A DNA stretch of 64,000 nt from Megaleporinus macrocephalus (Eukaryota; Chordata; Actinopteri; Characiformes; Anostomidae), in assembly GCA_021613375.1 (NCBI GenBank), contig CM038720.1, positions 16,275,962-16,339,961 on the forward strand, in the 5' to 3' direction. The notes beneath the pieces are model-generated. The model had not been told where the DNA came from, ran no database searches, and saw nothing but the letters and a program-made list of their open reading frames with translations. The number at the start of each line of letters is the position of its first letter. Position 1 is the stretch's first letter. Both the position numbers and the translations under genes were made by a program. Positions 51,936-62,199 of this stretch are shown piece by piece.

Positions 51936-51965
51936 TAATACTTCACCGAACTTCAGACGGCAGAT

Positions 51966-52940
51966 ATGGAAGCTTATGATCGGGCGATCAAGGAGCAAGG
52001 TCAGTTACTCGGTCAACACCATCAAACTCTAGTCACCATGTCCCAGAACATGTCAGACTTGTCAGCTCAACAACAACAGAGCAGTCACAAACATGTAGCT
52101 CAGCTGGTGACTAGTATGAGGGAGCTGGCTACTCAGATTCAGTCTCTGTCTGTTACCGTTCAGCCCTCTAGTTTTAGTGGCAGTAGTACTAGAGGAGCTA
52201 CTCCTGTGATGTTTCCTGTGAGTAAACCAGCAAAATATTCAGGTGATCCAGAGGAGTGTGGTAGTTTTTTGCTTCAGTGCGAGTTGTATTTTAATAATAC
52301 ACCTGGTGGCTCAGATCAGGCCATGATATCCTTTTTTTTATCACGTTTAGAAAATAAGGCACTTAAGTGGGCTACTGCGTGATGGTCTACTCCCCAGCAT
52401 CCACAGTTTTTAAACCAGTTTAAGGCTGTGTTTAATCACCCGTTTAAGAGTCGAGCTTCAGGAGAGTTATTGTCTCGCATCATCAAGGTCCTCGCTCTGT
52501 TTTGGACTATTCACTGAAATTCTGTACGTTGGCAGCTGGGAGCGGCTGGAATGAGCTGGCTCTCTTGGTTGTTTTTGCAATGGACTTAACTCTGAAATAT
52601 TGACTGAATTAGCTTGCAGATACGATGAACTCACTTTGGACGAACCAATTAAAATGTCTATCCGTTTGGATCGCAAACGCAAACCCGTTAAGAGGGTCCT
52701 GCCTATCTCCTGTATTCCTTTCTCACCAAGCCCTCAAGTTCTTGACCAGCTACCTGAACCCATGCAGTGCGATTCTACTCGGCTGACCAAAGAAGAACGT
52801 CTTCGCCGGCTGCATGGAGGACTCTGCCTGTATTGTGGCAACCCGGGCCACATTCTTCTTAACTGGCCGTCACCCTGGCCATCCATATTAGCACACTGCA
52901 TCCACCACAGGAATACGCGCAGAGTTTACTCCACGCGCTA
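51966..52940 (+). pseudogene. gag of sushi-like Ty3/gypsy
   Basis: Open from the ATG at 51966 to a TGA at 52380 (MEAYDRAIKEQGQLLGQHHQ, then KPAKYSGDPEECGSFLLQCE). It then continues in other frames to the zinc knuckle at about 52820-52862, LCLYCGNPGHILLNWP. The knuckle has C, C and H, but the fourth ligand position reads Trp instead of Cys. Capsid-like protein, truncated by stops. Confidence 0.8.
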
Positions 52941-55430
52941 AAGTGGTGAGTGATCCAACTGCAGGGTTGATCAAAAAATCCCTCTGTTTGTCTGTGAAAC
53001 TGTTCTGCCCTCCTGTCTCTCATATGTTTTCAGCAGTCATCGACTCTGGAGCCGAGGGGAACTTCATCAGCCAGCAAGTCGTGGAGGAGCTCAAAATCCC
53101 CTGAGAAACAGTCTACGAATTGCTGCATTAGATGGAGCATCAGTTGGAGCCAGAGAGGTCGCCCACATCACAGCTCCAGTCCAGTTGGAAACCAGCGCCA
53201 TCCATACAGAGATGATAAGACTGTTTGTGATCCCAGGAGCATAATTTCCTATTATCCTCTGACTTCCCTGGCTTATGCAACATAACCCTCTGATCTCCTA
53301 GGCAGACCGTGTGTATCCCCTCACTCAGGAGGAGGAGAGGATCATGGAAGAGTATATCGATGAAGCCCTTGCTCAGGGCTTTATCCGTCATTCCACTTCT
53401 CCAGTCGCATCTGGATTTTTCTTTGTTAGGAAGAAGAATTATAGAGCTTTGAATGACATTTCTGTGAAGTATCCTTATCCGTTGCCTCTTATTCCGTCAG
53501 CTTTAGAGAAATTACGAGGAGCTAAGTTTTTTACTAAGCTGGATCTTCGCAGTGCTTATAATTTGAGTAAAGGAGAGTGATGAATGGAAGACTGCTTTTG
53601 TTACCACTAGGGGGCACTATGAGTACCAGGTGAGGCCTTTGGTCTTTCTATAGCATCTTCAGTCGTTTATAAATGATGTTCTAAGAGATATGATTGTCAG
53701 ATTCCTGGTGGCATACATTGATGACATCCTTGTGTACTATCCAGACCTGGTCTCTCATTAACACCTGCTGAGAAAAATTATGAAATTGGGGACAAACAAT
53801 TACTAGCAGTAAAGCTAGCCCTAAAGGAATGGCGTCACTGGCTAGAGGGATCTAGTCACCCATTTTAAGTTCTCACTGACCACAAAAACTTGAAATATTT
53901 ATGTAACGCTAAACGCCTGATCCCCAGACAAGCTTGTTGGTATTTATTCTTTGCGAGATTCAATTTCAGTATCTCCTATCCGGGATGGAACAAAAAATAC
54001 CAAAGCTGACGCTCTGTCCCAAAGATTTCCCAGAGAAGCCGACATATACAGCCCGAGTCCATTTTACCTCCTTCTGTCTGGATCTCTGCTATTCAGTGGG
54101 AGGTTGATGAGGAAATTCAGCAAACACTAGAATCTAACCCACAAACAGATCACTGCCCACCGGACAAAGTTTATGTTCCTTCTGCTCATAGGGATCGTCT
54201 CCTTACCTGGGCACACTCTTCATTGACTTCAGGACATCCAGGTGAGACAACTCATCAGTAACAGGTAATGGTGGGAGACCATTATGCGTCAGGACATTCA
54301 TAGGACATTCCTAAGTTTGTCGCCTCTTGTTCTACATGTGCCCAATGTGAAATTCTTCCTGCTGGTAAACTTAAGCCTCTCCCCATCCCTGAACGTCCCT
54401 GGTCTCATATCGCTATAGATTTTGTCACAGACCTCCCACCTTCAGAGAATTTCACTACTGTCTTAACCATAGTGGATCGGTTCTCAAAGGGAGTCAAGTT
54501 CATTCCTTTCAGTTCTCTGCCCACTGCTTTTCAGATTGCAGAGGCTATATTCACACACGTTTTCTGGCATTTTGGAATTCGGAAGACATTGTATCAGACC
54601 GAGGTGCTCAGTTTACTTCACGAGTTTGGACACGCTTCTTCGAACACTCGGGTTACAGTCAGTCTAACTTCGGGATATCATCCACAATCCAGTGGACAAT
54701 GTGAGACGGTGAACCAGGAACTTGGTAAATTTTTAAGACTCTATTGTCATGAACATCAGTCTGATTGGGCAAGGTATTTAATCTGGGCAGAAATGGCACA
54801 AAATTCCCTGATCAATGCTTCCACTGGCATAACCCTGTTTCAGTGTTTTCTAGGTTTTCAGCCTCCCATTGCTCCCTCGGCTGGGGTTACTACCGATGTT
54901 CCTGCTATGGACTCATGGATGCGGCGTAGCAAGTCTACGCATCAACATATTGAGCAAGCAGTCCATAGATTTAAGCAGCAGGCTGATCGCCACAGAGGAG
55001 AAAACCCCTCATATCAACCAGGAGACCGGGTGTGGTTATCTTCACAAGACTACAGGTTTGGGGGGGATGTAGAAAGCTTTTATGCCTAAGTACATGGGGC
55101 CTTTCAAGGCCTTTCAATCCCTCATATCAACCAGGAGACCGGGTGTGGTTATCTTCACAAGACTTTAGGTTTGGGGAGGGATGTAGAAAACGTATGCCTA
55201 AGTACATTGGGCCTTTCAAAATTATTAAACGCATTAATGATGTAACTTAACAGTTAGACTTACCTCCGCAATATAAGGTATCCTGTTCATTCCATGTGTC
55301 TCTTCCCAAGCCTGCTGTCTCAGGTCCATTGGAAGAGGTCACGCCTGACGCCAATCCACCTCCTCCTCTGGAGATAGACGGGGCCCCGGTCTACGCTGCC
55401 CATCTTGTATATAAAATGGATGGATAAAAG
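52941..55430 (+). pseudogene. pol of sushi-like Ty3/gypsy
   Basis: Protease remnant VIDSGAEGNFIS near 53038-53075. [22 protein letters not shown] near 53311-53370, KLDLRSAYN near 53537-53563, [12 protein letters not shown] near 53711-53746 (active-site YIDD kept). RNase H from 53760 has lost its start but keeps [11 protein letters not shown]. Integrase: HCXXC-like ASCSTCAQC near 54325-54350, AIDFVTDLPPS near 54415-54447, and a frameshift through the second Asp. SGYHPQSSGQCETVNQELG near 54672-54727 includes the catalytic Glu. The C-terminal segment PSYQPGDRVWLSSQD occurs twice (55008 and 55121) because of a 113-bp tandem duplication. Confidence 0.85.
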
Positions 55431-55899
55431 CAGGCATTGCAGTGGAGCTATCACGTTTTCTCAGTTTTCTGGTGTTTTTCTGACACTAGCACTTACTGGT
55501 TTCAAAGAAAGTAAAAAAAACATTCTAAACCCTAAATGCCACAAGGTGGTGCCAAACACCCCAGATGCACCAAACTCACTAAACAGGACACTTGGTTTTT
55601 GACTTTTGTTACTGCAGTTCACACAAATAAATATATATACTTGTAAGGATTAAAAGACAGCTGCATAAGATTGACTCCTAAGTCAACCTAGGGTACGCAA
55701 TAAAAGCCAATAAAAGTCTCTTTTTACACAGAAAAAAGAACTCTGCCATTTCTTCTATTTCCCTTTTACACTGGTTGCTTCTCCCGCGTTAGGCCTGGGT
55801 CATATCAATATCAAATCAGAGGTTGACATGAAAAAACAAACCAACACACAATTGTATAGGTGTGCAATATATATAGTTATGGCCATTTCCATAATGTGA
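55431..55899. other. Unannotated spacer
   Basis: No gene. A caataaaagccaataaaagt block at 55699-55718 resembles polyadenylation-type sequence at the end of an LTR. No partner found. Confidence 0.35.
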
Positions 55900-57050
55900 T
55901 AAATTATTATGTATAGTTTCCATTTTACTACAGCTTATCTTTTTTCAGTTACCACAGCTGCACAGTTGGAAAAATGGTACCATCCCATTAAATCAAAAAG
56001 CATCTTACCCTTCTTAAAGTTGTGTGTGCCTACACACTGTAAATGCCTCGATTTGGTCCACTTGTGGGGCTATTACTCTCCCTCCCAGGATGTAGCCTAA
56101 GCAGGAGACCTCTCTCTTAGCCAAGTTGCGCTTAGCTGGGTTTGCCCTACACTGTCTCTAGATGTTGCAGATTCTTTTCCCAGGCTGTAAATGACCACAT
56201 CATTGATATAACCTGCAGCAAAAACCTTATTCATTAGTCTTGGAATTGGTCAACACAGTCCACACAGAAATGTAGTCATGGGGACAAGCACTACCGGGCT
56301 GCACCATTTACTTTTTGATGGCTCATTTACTCCTAATTTCAAAATACTTTCTACCTCATTTTTTACCCTTGTTGCTTTGCCTGATAGTATTTGTTTTCTT
56401 CAGCCTGATGTTGTGTTCAATGTTTGTTCACCCTGGCTCAAACTCTAAACTTGTTTCAGTTCCACCTGCTGTTTGAGGGTGTAAAATCATGGACATGGTG
56501 GACAGGCTAACACAAACTACTTCTTTATTCCAGCGACGGGTTATACACCAACGCTCTGCCAGTACGGAAGCCTGATAATGGACACAACAAAATGCGTCAG
56601 GAAAACACAGTACATCACATCTTCCCTTCTTAAGCTATATAAAATGCACTTGAGTATTTTCAGTTAGCACCACATATGGCTCTGCAACATACAAGATCAG
56701 CATAACCAAAACTGTGATGCGTATTATGGAAGGAGAGGTTACTAGCACTTCACTTCCTCAAGATGTGTTTACCACACCTGCCCCTGACTACATCAAAGTT
56801 TTTTAGATGTAGTAATTACAAGTTTAGTGTCTCTGGGCATTTAATAACTCTGCCATGTCTGGTGACATACAGTTTCTGGGACTAGGAGTCTTGACAAGCA
56901 TTTGAGGTTCTTCTGGAGAAGGAAGAAACTATGATTCCTTTTCAGCTGGAGAGTCTTGCTGATCTGTCAAAGGCTCATCACACACAACTTGGCGTGGCCG
57001 CTTCTGTGCTGGTTTGAAGGTGCTAGGTGTTCCATCTGAACATCTTTCCT
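55900..57050 (-). mobile_element. Ty3/gypsy fragments (minus), rearranged
   Basis: Minus-strand RT pieces: a VESILKLGVNEPSKSKWCSP stretch with VVLVP near 56280-56360, then AGYINDVVIYSLGKES near 56165-56215. A separate minus-strand block near 56850-57050 resembles the pol C-terminal end (RPRQVVCDEPLTDQQDS). The C-terminal block lies upstream of the RT block on that strand, so two fragments, or a copy with an intervening LTR near 56500-56850, must be involved. Confidence 0.55.
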
Positions 57051-57067
57051 GCACTCTCTACAATGTA

Positions 57068-58269
57068 GGAATGATTTCATGGACTTTTTCAATAGCAAAA
57101 TCGAGAATATTAGACAAAAAGTTCTACCAATATGAGTAACCTATCCTTCATCCGGTTTGGCTCAAACAGCACGAAATGTGGTTATAGAAGAAAGACTAGA
57201 AACATTTTGTCCACTACAGCAGACAGAACTAGAAAAACTTATCTCTTCTTCAAATTCTGCTACATGCACACTCGATATGATTCCAACAAGCCTATTAAAA
57301 CAAGTATTACCAGCTATTATTAAACCTATCTTAACTATCTTCTCTTCTTCTATCTTCTTAACTACTCTTCTCTTAGTCTGGGTCATGTACCTAAGTCTTT
57401 TAAACTAGCTGTGATAAAACCTTTGATAAAGAAGCCAAATCTTGACCCCAGAGAACTGTCCAGTTATAGACCGATTTCCAATTTACCTTTTATCTCTAAG
57501 ATTTTAGAAAAGGCTGTAGCTCGACAACTCTGTTCTCATCTACATAAGAACAACATATATGAAAAATTCCAATCTGGTTTTAGGCCACATAACAGCACAG
57601 AGACAGCTTTAGTTAACATAACAAATGATCTTCTTCTTGCCTCTGATCAGGGCCACGTATCTCTACTGGTGTTACTCGATCTAAGTGCAGCTTTTGACAC
57701 TATAGATCACACACTAGACTAGAAAATATAGTTGGAATCACAGGAACAGCGTTATCCTGGTTCACATCTTACCTTAGTGATCGCAAAAGTGAAATATGGA
57801 GTTCCACAAGGTTCTGTTTTAGGTCCTCTGTTATTTACACTATATATGCTACCATTAGGCTCAGTTATAAATAGACATGGAATTAGTTTCCACTGTTATG
57901 CCGATGATACACAACTGTACATATCAGCCAAACCAGATGATAAATCCAGATTAAATAAGACAGAAGATTGTGTAAGAGATATTAGACTTTGGATGCTACA
58001 GAACTTCCTTCTTTTGAACCCTGACAAAACGGAAGTTCTCCTCCTCGGCCCAAAGGCTGCTCGGATTAAATGTTCAGATTTAATGTTAAATCTTGCTGAC
58101 TTCTCTGTAGTTCCTGGTTCAGTAGCCAAAAATCTTGGTGTAACAATTGACTCAGATCTGACATTTAATCAACACATTGGTAATATTACAAGGACAGCGT
58201 TTCTTCACCTACGAAACATTTCAAAGTTAAGAAATGCGTTATCTGTGTCTGATGCTGAAAAGTTAGTGC
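57068..58269 (+). mobile_element. L2-clade LINE, left part (RT)
   Basis: 5'-truncated. NDFMDFFNSKIENIRQKV opens near 57074. RT motifs: [20 protein letters not shown] near 57462-57520, [16 protein letters not shown] near 57570-57615, [16 protein letters not shown] near 57664-57710, [17 protein letters not shown] near 57800-57850, active-site [10 protein letters not shown] near 57896-57925, and [20 protein letters not shown] near 58150-58210. Frameshifts lie near 57390-57410 and 57725. Interrupted after 58269 by an LTR element; resumes at 59965. Confidence 0.9.
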
Positions 58270-58274
58270 ATGCC
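58270..58274 (+). repeat. 5-bp target duplication, left copy
   Basis: atgcc, repeated at 59960-59964. The L2 reading frame (EKLVHA before, [10 protein letters not shown] after) is continuous when one copy is kept. Confidence 0.9.
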
Positions 58275-58579
58275 TGTCACGCCTCCCGTCCATGTTCCTT
58301 TGTTTACATCCTGTCCATGTGTTTGTTTTGTCACGTGCCCTTGCCCCGCCTCACACACCTGTTCCCCATCGCTGTTTAGTCTCATCACCTGTTCCCTCTT
58401 GCTAGCCTGCGTATATATATATACCCTGTGTTTGCAGTCTGTCTTTGTCCTTCGTTGTTATTCTGTCAGTATGTTCATGGTTGCCAGTCTGCTGTCTGTT
58501 TTGTTAATATGTATCGCATTAAACCTATCAATCCTCATCTGCGTGTGTATCCGCCTCAGTTGTCTCACATAACGTTACA
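58275..58579 (+). repeat. 5' LTR of compact element
   Basis: TATA run at 58412-58423, a predicted transcript start about 25-35 bases later (near 58447), and ATTAAA near 58528. Ends TTACA. Compared with the 3' LTR it has an extra segment of roughly 30-40 bases near 58330-58385. Confidence 0.88.
58447..58456 (+). promoter_or_regulatory. Predicted transcript 5' end / self-primer
   Basis: gtccttcgtt, 24-35 bases after the TATA run. It is the exact reverse complement of the presumed primer-binding site at 58581-58590. Identical in the 3' LTR (59836-59845). Confidence 0.65.
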
Positions 58580-58580
58580 G

Positions 58581-58590
58581 AACGAAGGAC
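58581..58590 (+). promoter_or_regulatory. Primer-binding site, self-priming type
   Basis: aacgaaggac lies one base after the 5' LTR end and pairs 10 of 10 with 58447-58456. Tf1/sushi-group elements prime minus-strand DNA from the folded 5' end of their own RNA in this way. Confidence 0.65.
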
Positions 58591-58595
58591 CCAAA

Positions 58596-59225
58596 ATGGA
58601 TACAGCGGATGAGGAGGACTCGAGCGACGACGAGGCTTTTGAAGTTTATTTTATGACCAAAGCACAAAACCCTGTCGAACTAGTTATAAAAAGGGCAATC
58701 AAGAGGAAGCAGCTGAAGGAGAGCCGCAGGTACGCCCAAGCTCTCTGGATGGAGGACAATATTTGCGGGGGGCTTTGGGACTCTCCGGAGGATGACGCTG
58801 CGGCTGTTACCCCCGCTGCTATCCGCCGGCTTGCTCAAAGCACTGCGGAACCCCTTTCTCGTGTTCGTGCCTCCAGCCAGCGTGTTGTGGTTGGATCAGT
58901 TTGTTTCGGTTCGCAGCGGCGCGAGCACTCTCCCTCGGCTTTGCTCCCCAGCTTTGCTGGTGCTCTGGTGCCACCTGGCGCTCGGAAGCGGAGGCGCATC
59001 CGCAGAGCAGCACCAGCGAGAGCCCAGGACGTGAGAGCCGTGGCCATCGAGGACGTCGCTGCAGCCCCTGCCGCTCCCGCGGAGATCGACGCAGGCCCCG
59101 CAGCCCCCGCTGCCTCCGAGGGCGTCGCCGCTGCTCCCGCTGCCTCCGTGGCCGTCGCCGCAGCACCCGCTCCCCAGACGGTGATCCGGGCGGCTCCTGA
59201 CTCTGCCCCCCCGGGTGGCTCCTGA
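58596..59225 (+). CDS. ORF of compact LTR element, unrecognised protein
   Basis: 209 codons plus stop. The ATG follows the primer-binding site by 5 bases (ccaaaATGG, good context). N-terminus acidic (MDTADEEDSSDDEAFEVYFM). The central part is charged and helical (VELVIKRAIKRKQLKESRRY) with ALWMEDNICGGLWDSPEDDA. A basic cluster RKRRRIRR lies near residues 131-138. The last 65 or so residues are Ala/Pro-rich with AAAPAAP-type repeats. No zinc knuckle, protease or RT motif. It may be a reduced or foreign gag-like protein or an accessory gene. Uninterrupted, unlike most elements here. I do not recognise the family. Confidence 0.6.
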   Translation: MDTADEEDSSDDEAFEVYFMTKAQNPVELVIKRAIKRKQLKESRRYAQALWMEDNICGGLWDSPEDDAAAVTPAAIRRLAQSTAEPLSRVRASSQRVVVGSVCFGSQRREHSPSALLPSFAGALVPPGARKRRRIRRAAPARAQDVRAVAIEDVAAAPAAPAEIDAGPAAPAASEGVAAAPAASVAVAAAPAPQTVIRAAPDSAPPGGS

Positions 59226-59280
59226 CTCCGCCCCCCAACTGTGCCACTTAAGACTGGCTTTGTTTTTCCTGACCGCCCAC

Positions 59281-59686
59281 CCTGTTTTGTTTCTTCTGTT
59301 CCTGGTCTGTTGCCCTTGTCGTCTTTTGTTTTCCCTGTCCCTGTTCCCGTTGTCGTGTTGGTTCCCGTTTTTGTGTTTTGCCCTGGTCCCTGTCTTTTTC
59401 CTGCTCTGTTGTCCTGTCTTCGTGCTTGAGTTCTGTCTGGTGGTGTTTTTTTCCTGGTGTGTCTGGTTTCCCTTGTCCTAGTCTCCCTCCCGTGTCCTCT
59501 CGCCAGCCTCCTCCCTTGTTGTTTCGTCGTCTTCCTCTTACGACTTCTCGTCGTCGTTCTTACTCGTCCCCGTCTTTCCTGGTTTTGTTTGTCCTGGTTT
59601 GTCTGTCCCTGTTTTTTTTTTTCTTTTTTTTTCTCCGGTTCCTGTCTGCTGGTTTTTCTGTGCCTGTTCCAGTGTTCCTGTTTGCC
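59281..59686 (+). other. Adenine-poor tract of compact LTR element
   Basis: 59281-59685 has only 7 A in 405 bases; the first 146 bases have none. T and C dominate, with moderate G. It lies between the ORF and the 3' LTR, where a purine-rich tract on this strand would be expected; none is visible. Confidence 0.9.
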
Positions 59687-59959
59687 TGTCATGCCTCCTG
59701 TCCATGTGCCTTTGTTTACATCCTGTCCATGTGTGTTTTGTCCCGTGCTCCCTGTCTCTGCCCTTGCCCTGCCTCGCACACCTGTTCCCTCTTGTTAGCC
59801 TGTGTATATATACCCTGTGTTTGCAGTCTGTCTTTGTCCTTCGTTGTTATTCTGTCAGTGTTCATGGTTGCCAGTCTGTTTTGTTAATATGAATCGCATT
59901 AAACCTATCAATCCTCATCTGCGTGTTTATCCGCCACAGCCGTCTTACACAACATTACA
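59687..59959 (+). repeat. 3' LTR of compact element
   Basis: Matches the 5' LTR over its length apart from indels. TATA-like tatatata near 59805-59812. Ends TTACA directly before the right 5-bp duplication. Confidence 0.88.
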
Positions 59960-59964
59960 ATGCC
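59960..59964 (+). repeat. 5-bp target duplication, right copy
   Basis: atgcc, as at 58270-58274. Confidence 0.9.
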
Positions 59965-61255
59965 TTTATAACCTCAAGGCTAGATTATTGCAATGGATTA
60001 TTGTCAGGATGCTCCAGCAGGAACCTGAATAAACTTCAGTTAGTTCAGAATGCTGCAGCTAGAGTACTAACTAAAACCAGGAAATTCGATCACATCAGTC
60101 CAGTTTTATCAGCACTACACGGGCTTCCGATTAAATTCCGTATCGACTAAATTCTATTACTGACGTATGAAACCCTGCACGGTCTCACACCGGAGTACCT
60201 GCAAGATCTAATTTCCTATTATGAACTGCCACGTTCACTCAGATCACAGGATGCTGGTTTTCTAATAGTTCCTAAAATTCAGAAGACTACAATGGGGGGA
60301 AAGAGCTTTTTCCTACAAAGCCCCAAAATTGTGGAATCTCCCAGTTAATGTTCGGGACTCTGACACAGTCTCAATATTTAAGTCTAGACTGAAAGCATAC
60401 TTGTTTAGTGTAGCTTTTGCTAATTAATCTTCCCTTTTAGATAAAGGCAGGAGATCTGGGGGTTCATGGACTCAGAGGTTTATGGTAAACTGAGATGGTG
60501 CTGTTGTTCCACCATTTCATGCGATCACACAGGTTTGTTGACGGTGGAGTGGGGGGGACCCCAGTCTCTCAGGGTGCTCTCATGTCCATGTTACCTTCTG
60601 GTTCTCTCCTTTTAGTTTAGGTTGTTATAGTTAGATCTGCCGGAGTTGCCAGCCACACTCTAAAATTTGGAATATTCATATTCTCTACAGTCATACTCCC
60701 GAGCCCAACTAACTCTCTCTCTCTACTCTTCCTGAGGTAATGACTGTCCTCCCGTCTGTTGAATGCTGTTGAAGGACTGATCATCGGGCCATCACCCCAC
60801 CATCACCAGCCAGCTCACCTGTCCATTTACTGCTACACCCTCAGTTACATCACTGTGCCATCCAGATGTACCAGCATTGAGATAGGATGGGACTGTTTCA
60901 GCTCATGCCCACTTAACATAAAGACTCAGTCATAGACTGCCTCAGCCAGAGACTGCCTCAGTCACACACTGCCTCTATCTGTGCAGCTTCTAAAGCTTTG
61001 CTATCCAGATTTCAAACAGAGGCTCCTTTCTTTGGTATTTAGTTCAAACTGTTAATACTGTTTGACCAGAGGAGGATGGGTCTCCCCTTGTGAATCTGGT
61101 TCCTCCCAAGGTTTCTTCCTCCAGTTGAGGGAGTTTTTCCTTGCTACTGTTGCCTCTGGCTTGCTCACTGGGGTATATATGATATAACTGTCTGTTTTCA
61201 AAACTCTGTAAAGCTGCTTTGAGACAACATCGTTGTAAATAAACTTGACTTGACT
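59965..61255 (+). mobile_element. L2-clade LINE, right part and 3' UTR
   Basis: Resumes the L2 frame ([20 protein letters not shown], then HISPVLSALHGLPIKFRID), with a TAA at 60148 and further decayed C-terminus to about 60430. A long 3' UTR contains tgtttgaccagaggaggatg and ttcctccagttgagggagtt, and ends in ctgctttgagacaacatcgt followed by tgtaaataaac near 61210-61245. The same 3' UTR fragments are scattered elsewhere in the window. Confidence 0.88.
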
Positions 61256-61384
61256 AGGAATGTGGAGCACTGTGTGATTAAATTACAATGCCAGGAGACC
61301 ATTTGTTACAGCCTGGATACATCCTGACCTCATCACCTCCCTTCAAGGAAGCTCGTGGGCCTGCTGCTTGCTTGCGGTCATAGT

Positions 61385-62110
61385 AGAGGTTTTAAGTGTT
61401 ATTGCTTATGTCCAGCAGACATTTAACTTTAGAGGAATCAGAAGTGCATGGGCTGTATGCAACTTATTGCCAGGTCGTATGCCCATCAGCAACTGAGCTA
61501 CAGAGAGGCCTACTTGCTCAAGGAGCATCGTTCAGTAGTCGAGCACTGCAATGTGCTTTTCTGGTGCTTTGCCCCACAGCTTCTTCACTGTCTGCACAGC
61601 ATGTTGAGTGCGGCATATGGGATAAAGATGTTTTATGTGCGACTCCATATGCACTGAAGAACTGTTTAAACTCCTTTGACGTACTATTGATGGTTATCTG
61701 TCCTCAAGGTGCTAGGAATACCATGCCTGGATAATTGAGACTTTAGAGCATCTACCACAGTGTGGCTACACATGTCCTTGAGCTCATCTACTTCTACAAA
61801 CTCTAGTAGTCCACAAATAAAACGTAGTGCTTGCCTTCAAACTCAAACAGACATGAAGCTACTTCCTGAAATGATAACTACGGTGTCATTGTCAGCTATA
61901 GGGGTAGTCTGGGCAACCTGAATGTCCGCACATTTGGATCAATTCCAGACTGTATTTTCAATGTCTGCGCTCATGCCTGGCCAGTACAACACCTCACAGG
62001 CCCATTGTTTTCACTTTACCATACCTAGGGTAGACTAATGAATAGTGGGAGGCACTACAATGCATAGCCCTTTGTACACTATGTTATATGACAGAGTCAA
62101 CTGACTTCTG
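61385..62110 (-). pseudogene. Ty3/gypsy integrase fragment (minus)
   Basis: On the minus strand: CEVLYWPGMSADIENTVWN near 61950-62010, then a FICGLLEFVEVDELKDMCSH block near 61760-61830 (first catalytic-Asp region altered), SKEFKQFFSAYGVAHKTS near 61640-61695, and AQLLMGIRPGNKL near 61455-61495. Order and motifs fit a gypsy integrase core. Stops throughout. Confidence 0.7.
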
Positions 62111-62199
62111 CAGTGCCAGTATAAGAGGGAAGTTGTTATTGTTTAATTAATTCATTGTTAAAAGTGGTGTAATTTGTGTACGAGTGATGAACCCCATGT

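Larger units (their letters stand above)
51588..55430 (+). mobile_element. Sushi-like Ty3/gypsy retrotransposon, 3'-truncated
   Basis: Order: 5' LTR (51588-51935), gag (from 51966), protease remnant, RT, RNase H, integrase and C-terminal chromodomain-side remnant. The 3' LTR is not seen; homology ends near 55430 after an [11 protein letters not shown] motif. Deletions and stops are scattered and the element is inactive. The organisation resembles fish sushi-ichi type elements. Confidence 0.85.
58275..59959 (+). mobile_element. Compact non-autonomous LTR retrotransposon
   Basis: 1.69 kb in total: LTR 305 bp, internal 1107 bp, LTR 273 bp. Both LTRs start TGTCA(C/T)GCCTCC and end (G/A)TTACA, and a 5-bp duplication flanks the whole. 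The internal part carries one ORF (58596-59225) and an adenine-poor tract, but no protease, RT, RNase H or integrase. It must depend on proteins of another element. The primer-binding site suggests a Tf1/sushi-type partner, for example an element related to 51588-55430, though no sequence link to that copy is shown. Confidence 0.9.

Noticed and set aside
51588..51960. Self-priming site in the sushi-like 5' LTR
   Set aside because: Only a 7-base complementarity (tcggtga near 51895 with tcaccga near 51942) and the position is too close to the LTR end for a transcript start.
58835..59779. Long minus-strand ORF (314 codons, R/G/T/K/E-rich)
   Set aside because: It is the antisense of the Ala/Pro ORF and of the adenine-poor tract. 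Lack of A on the plus strand removes T, and therefore stop codons, on the minus strand. Composition is low-complexity and there is no start context.
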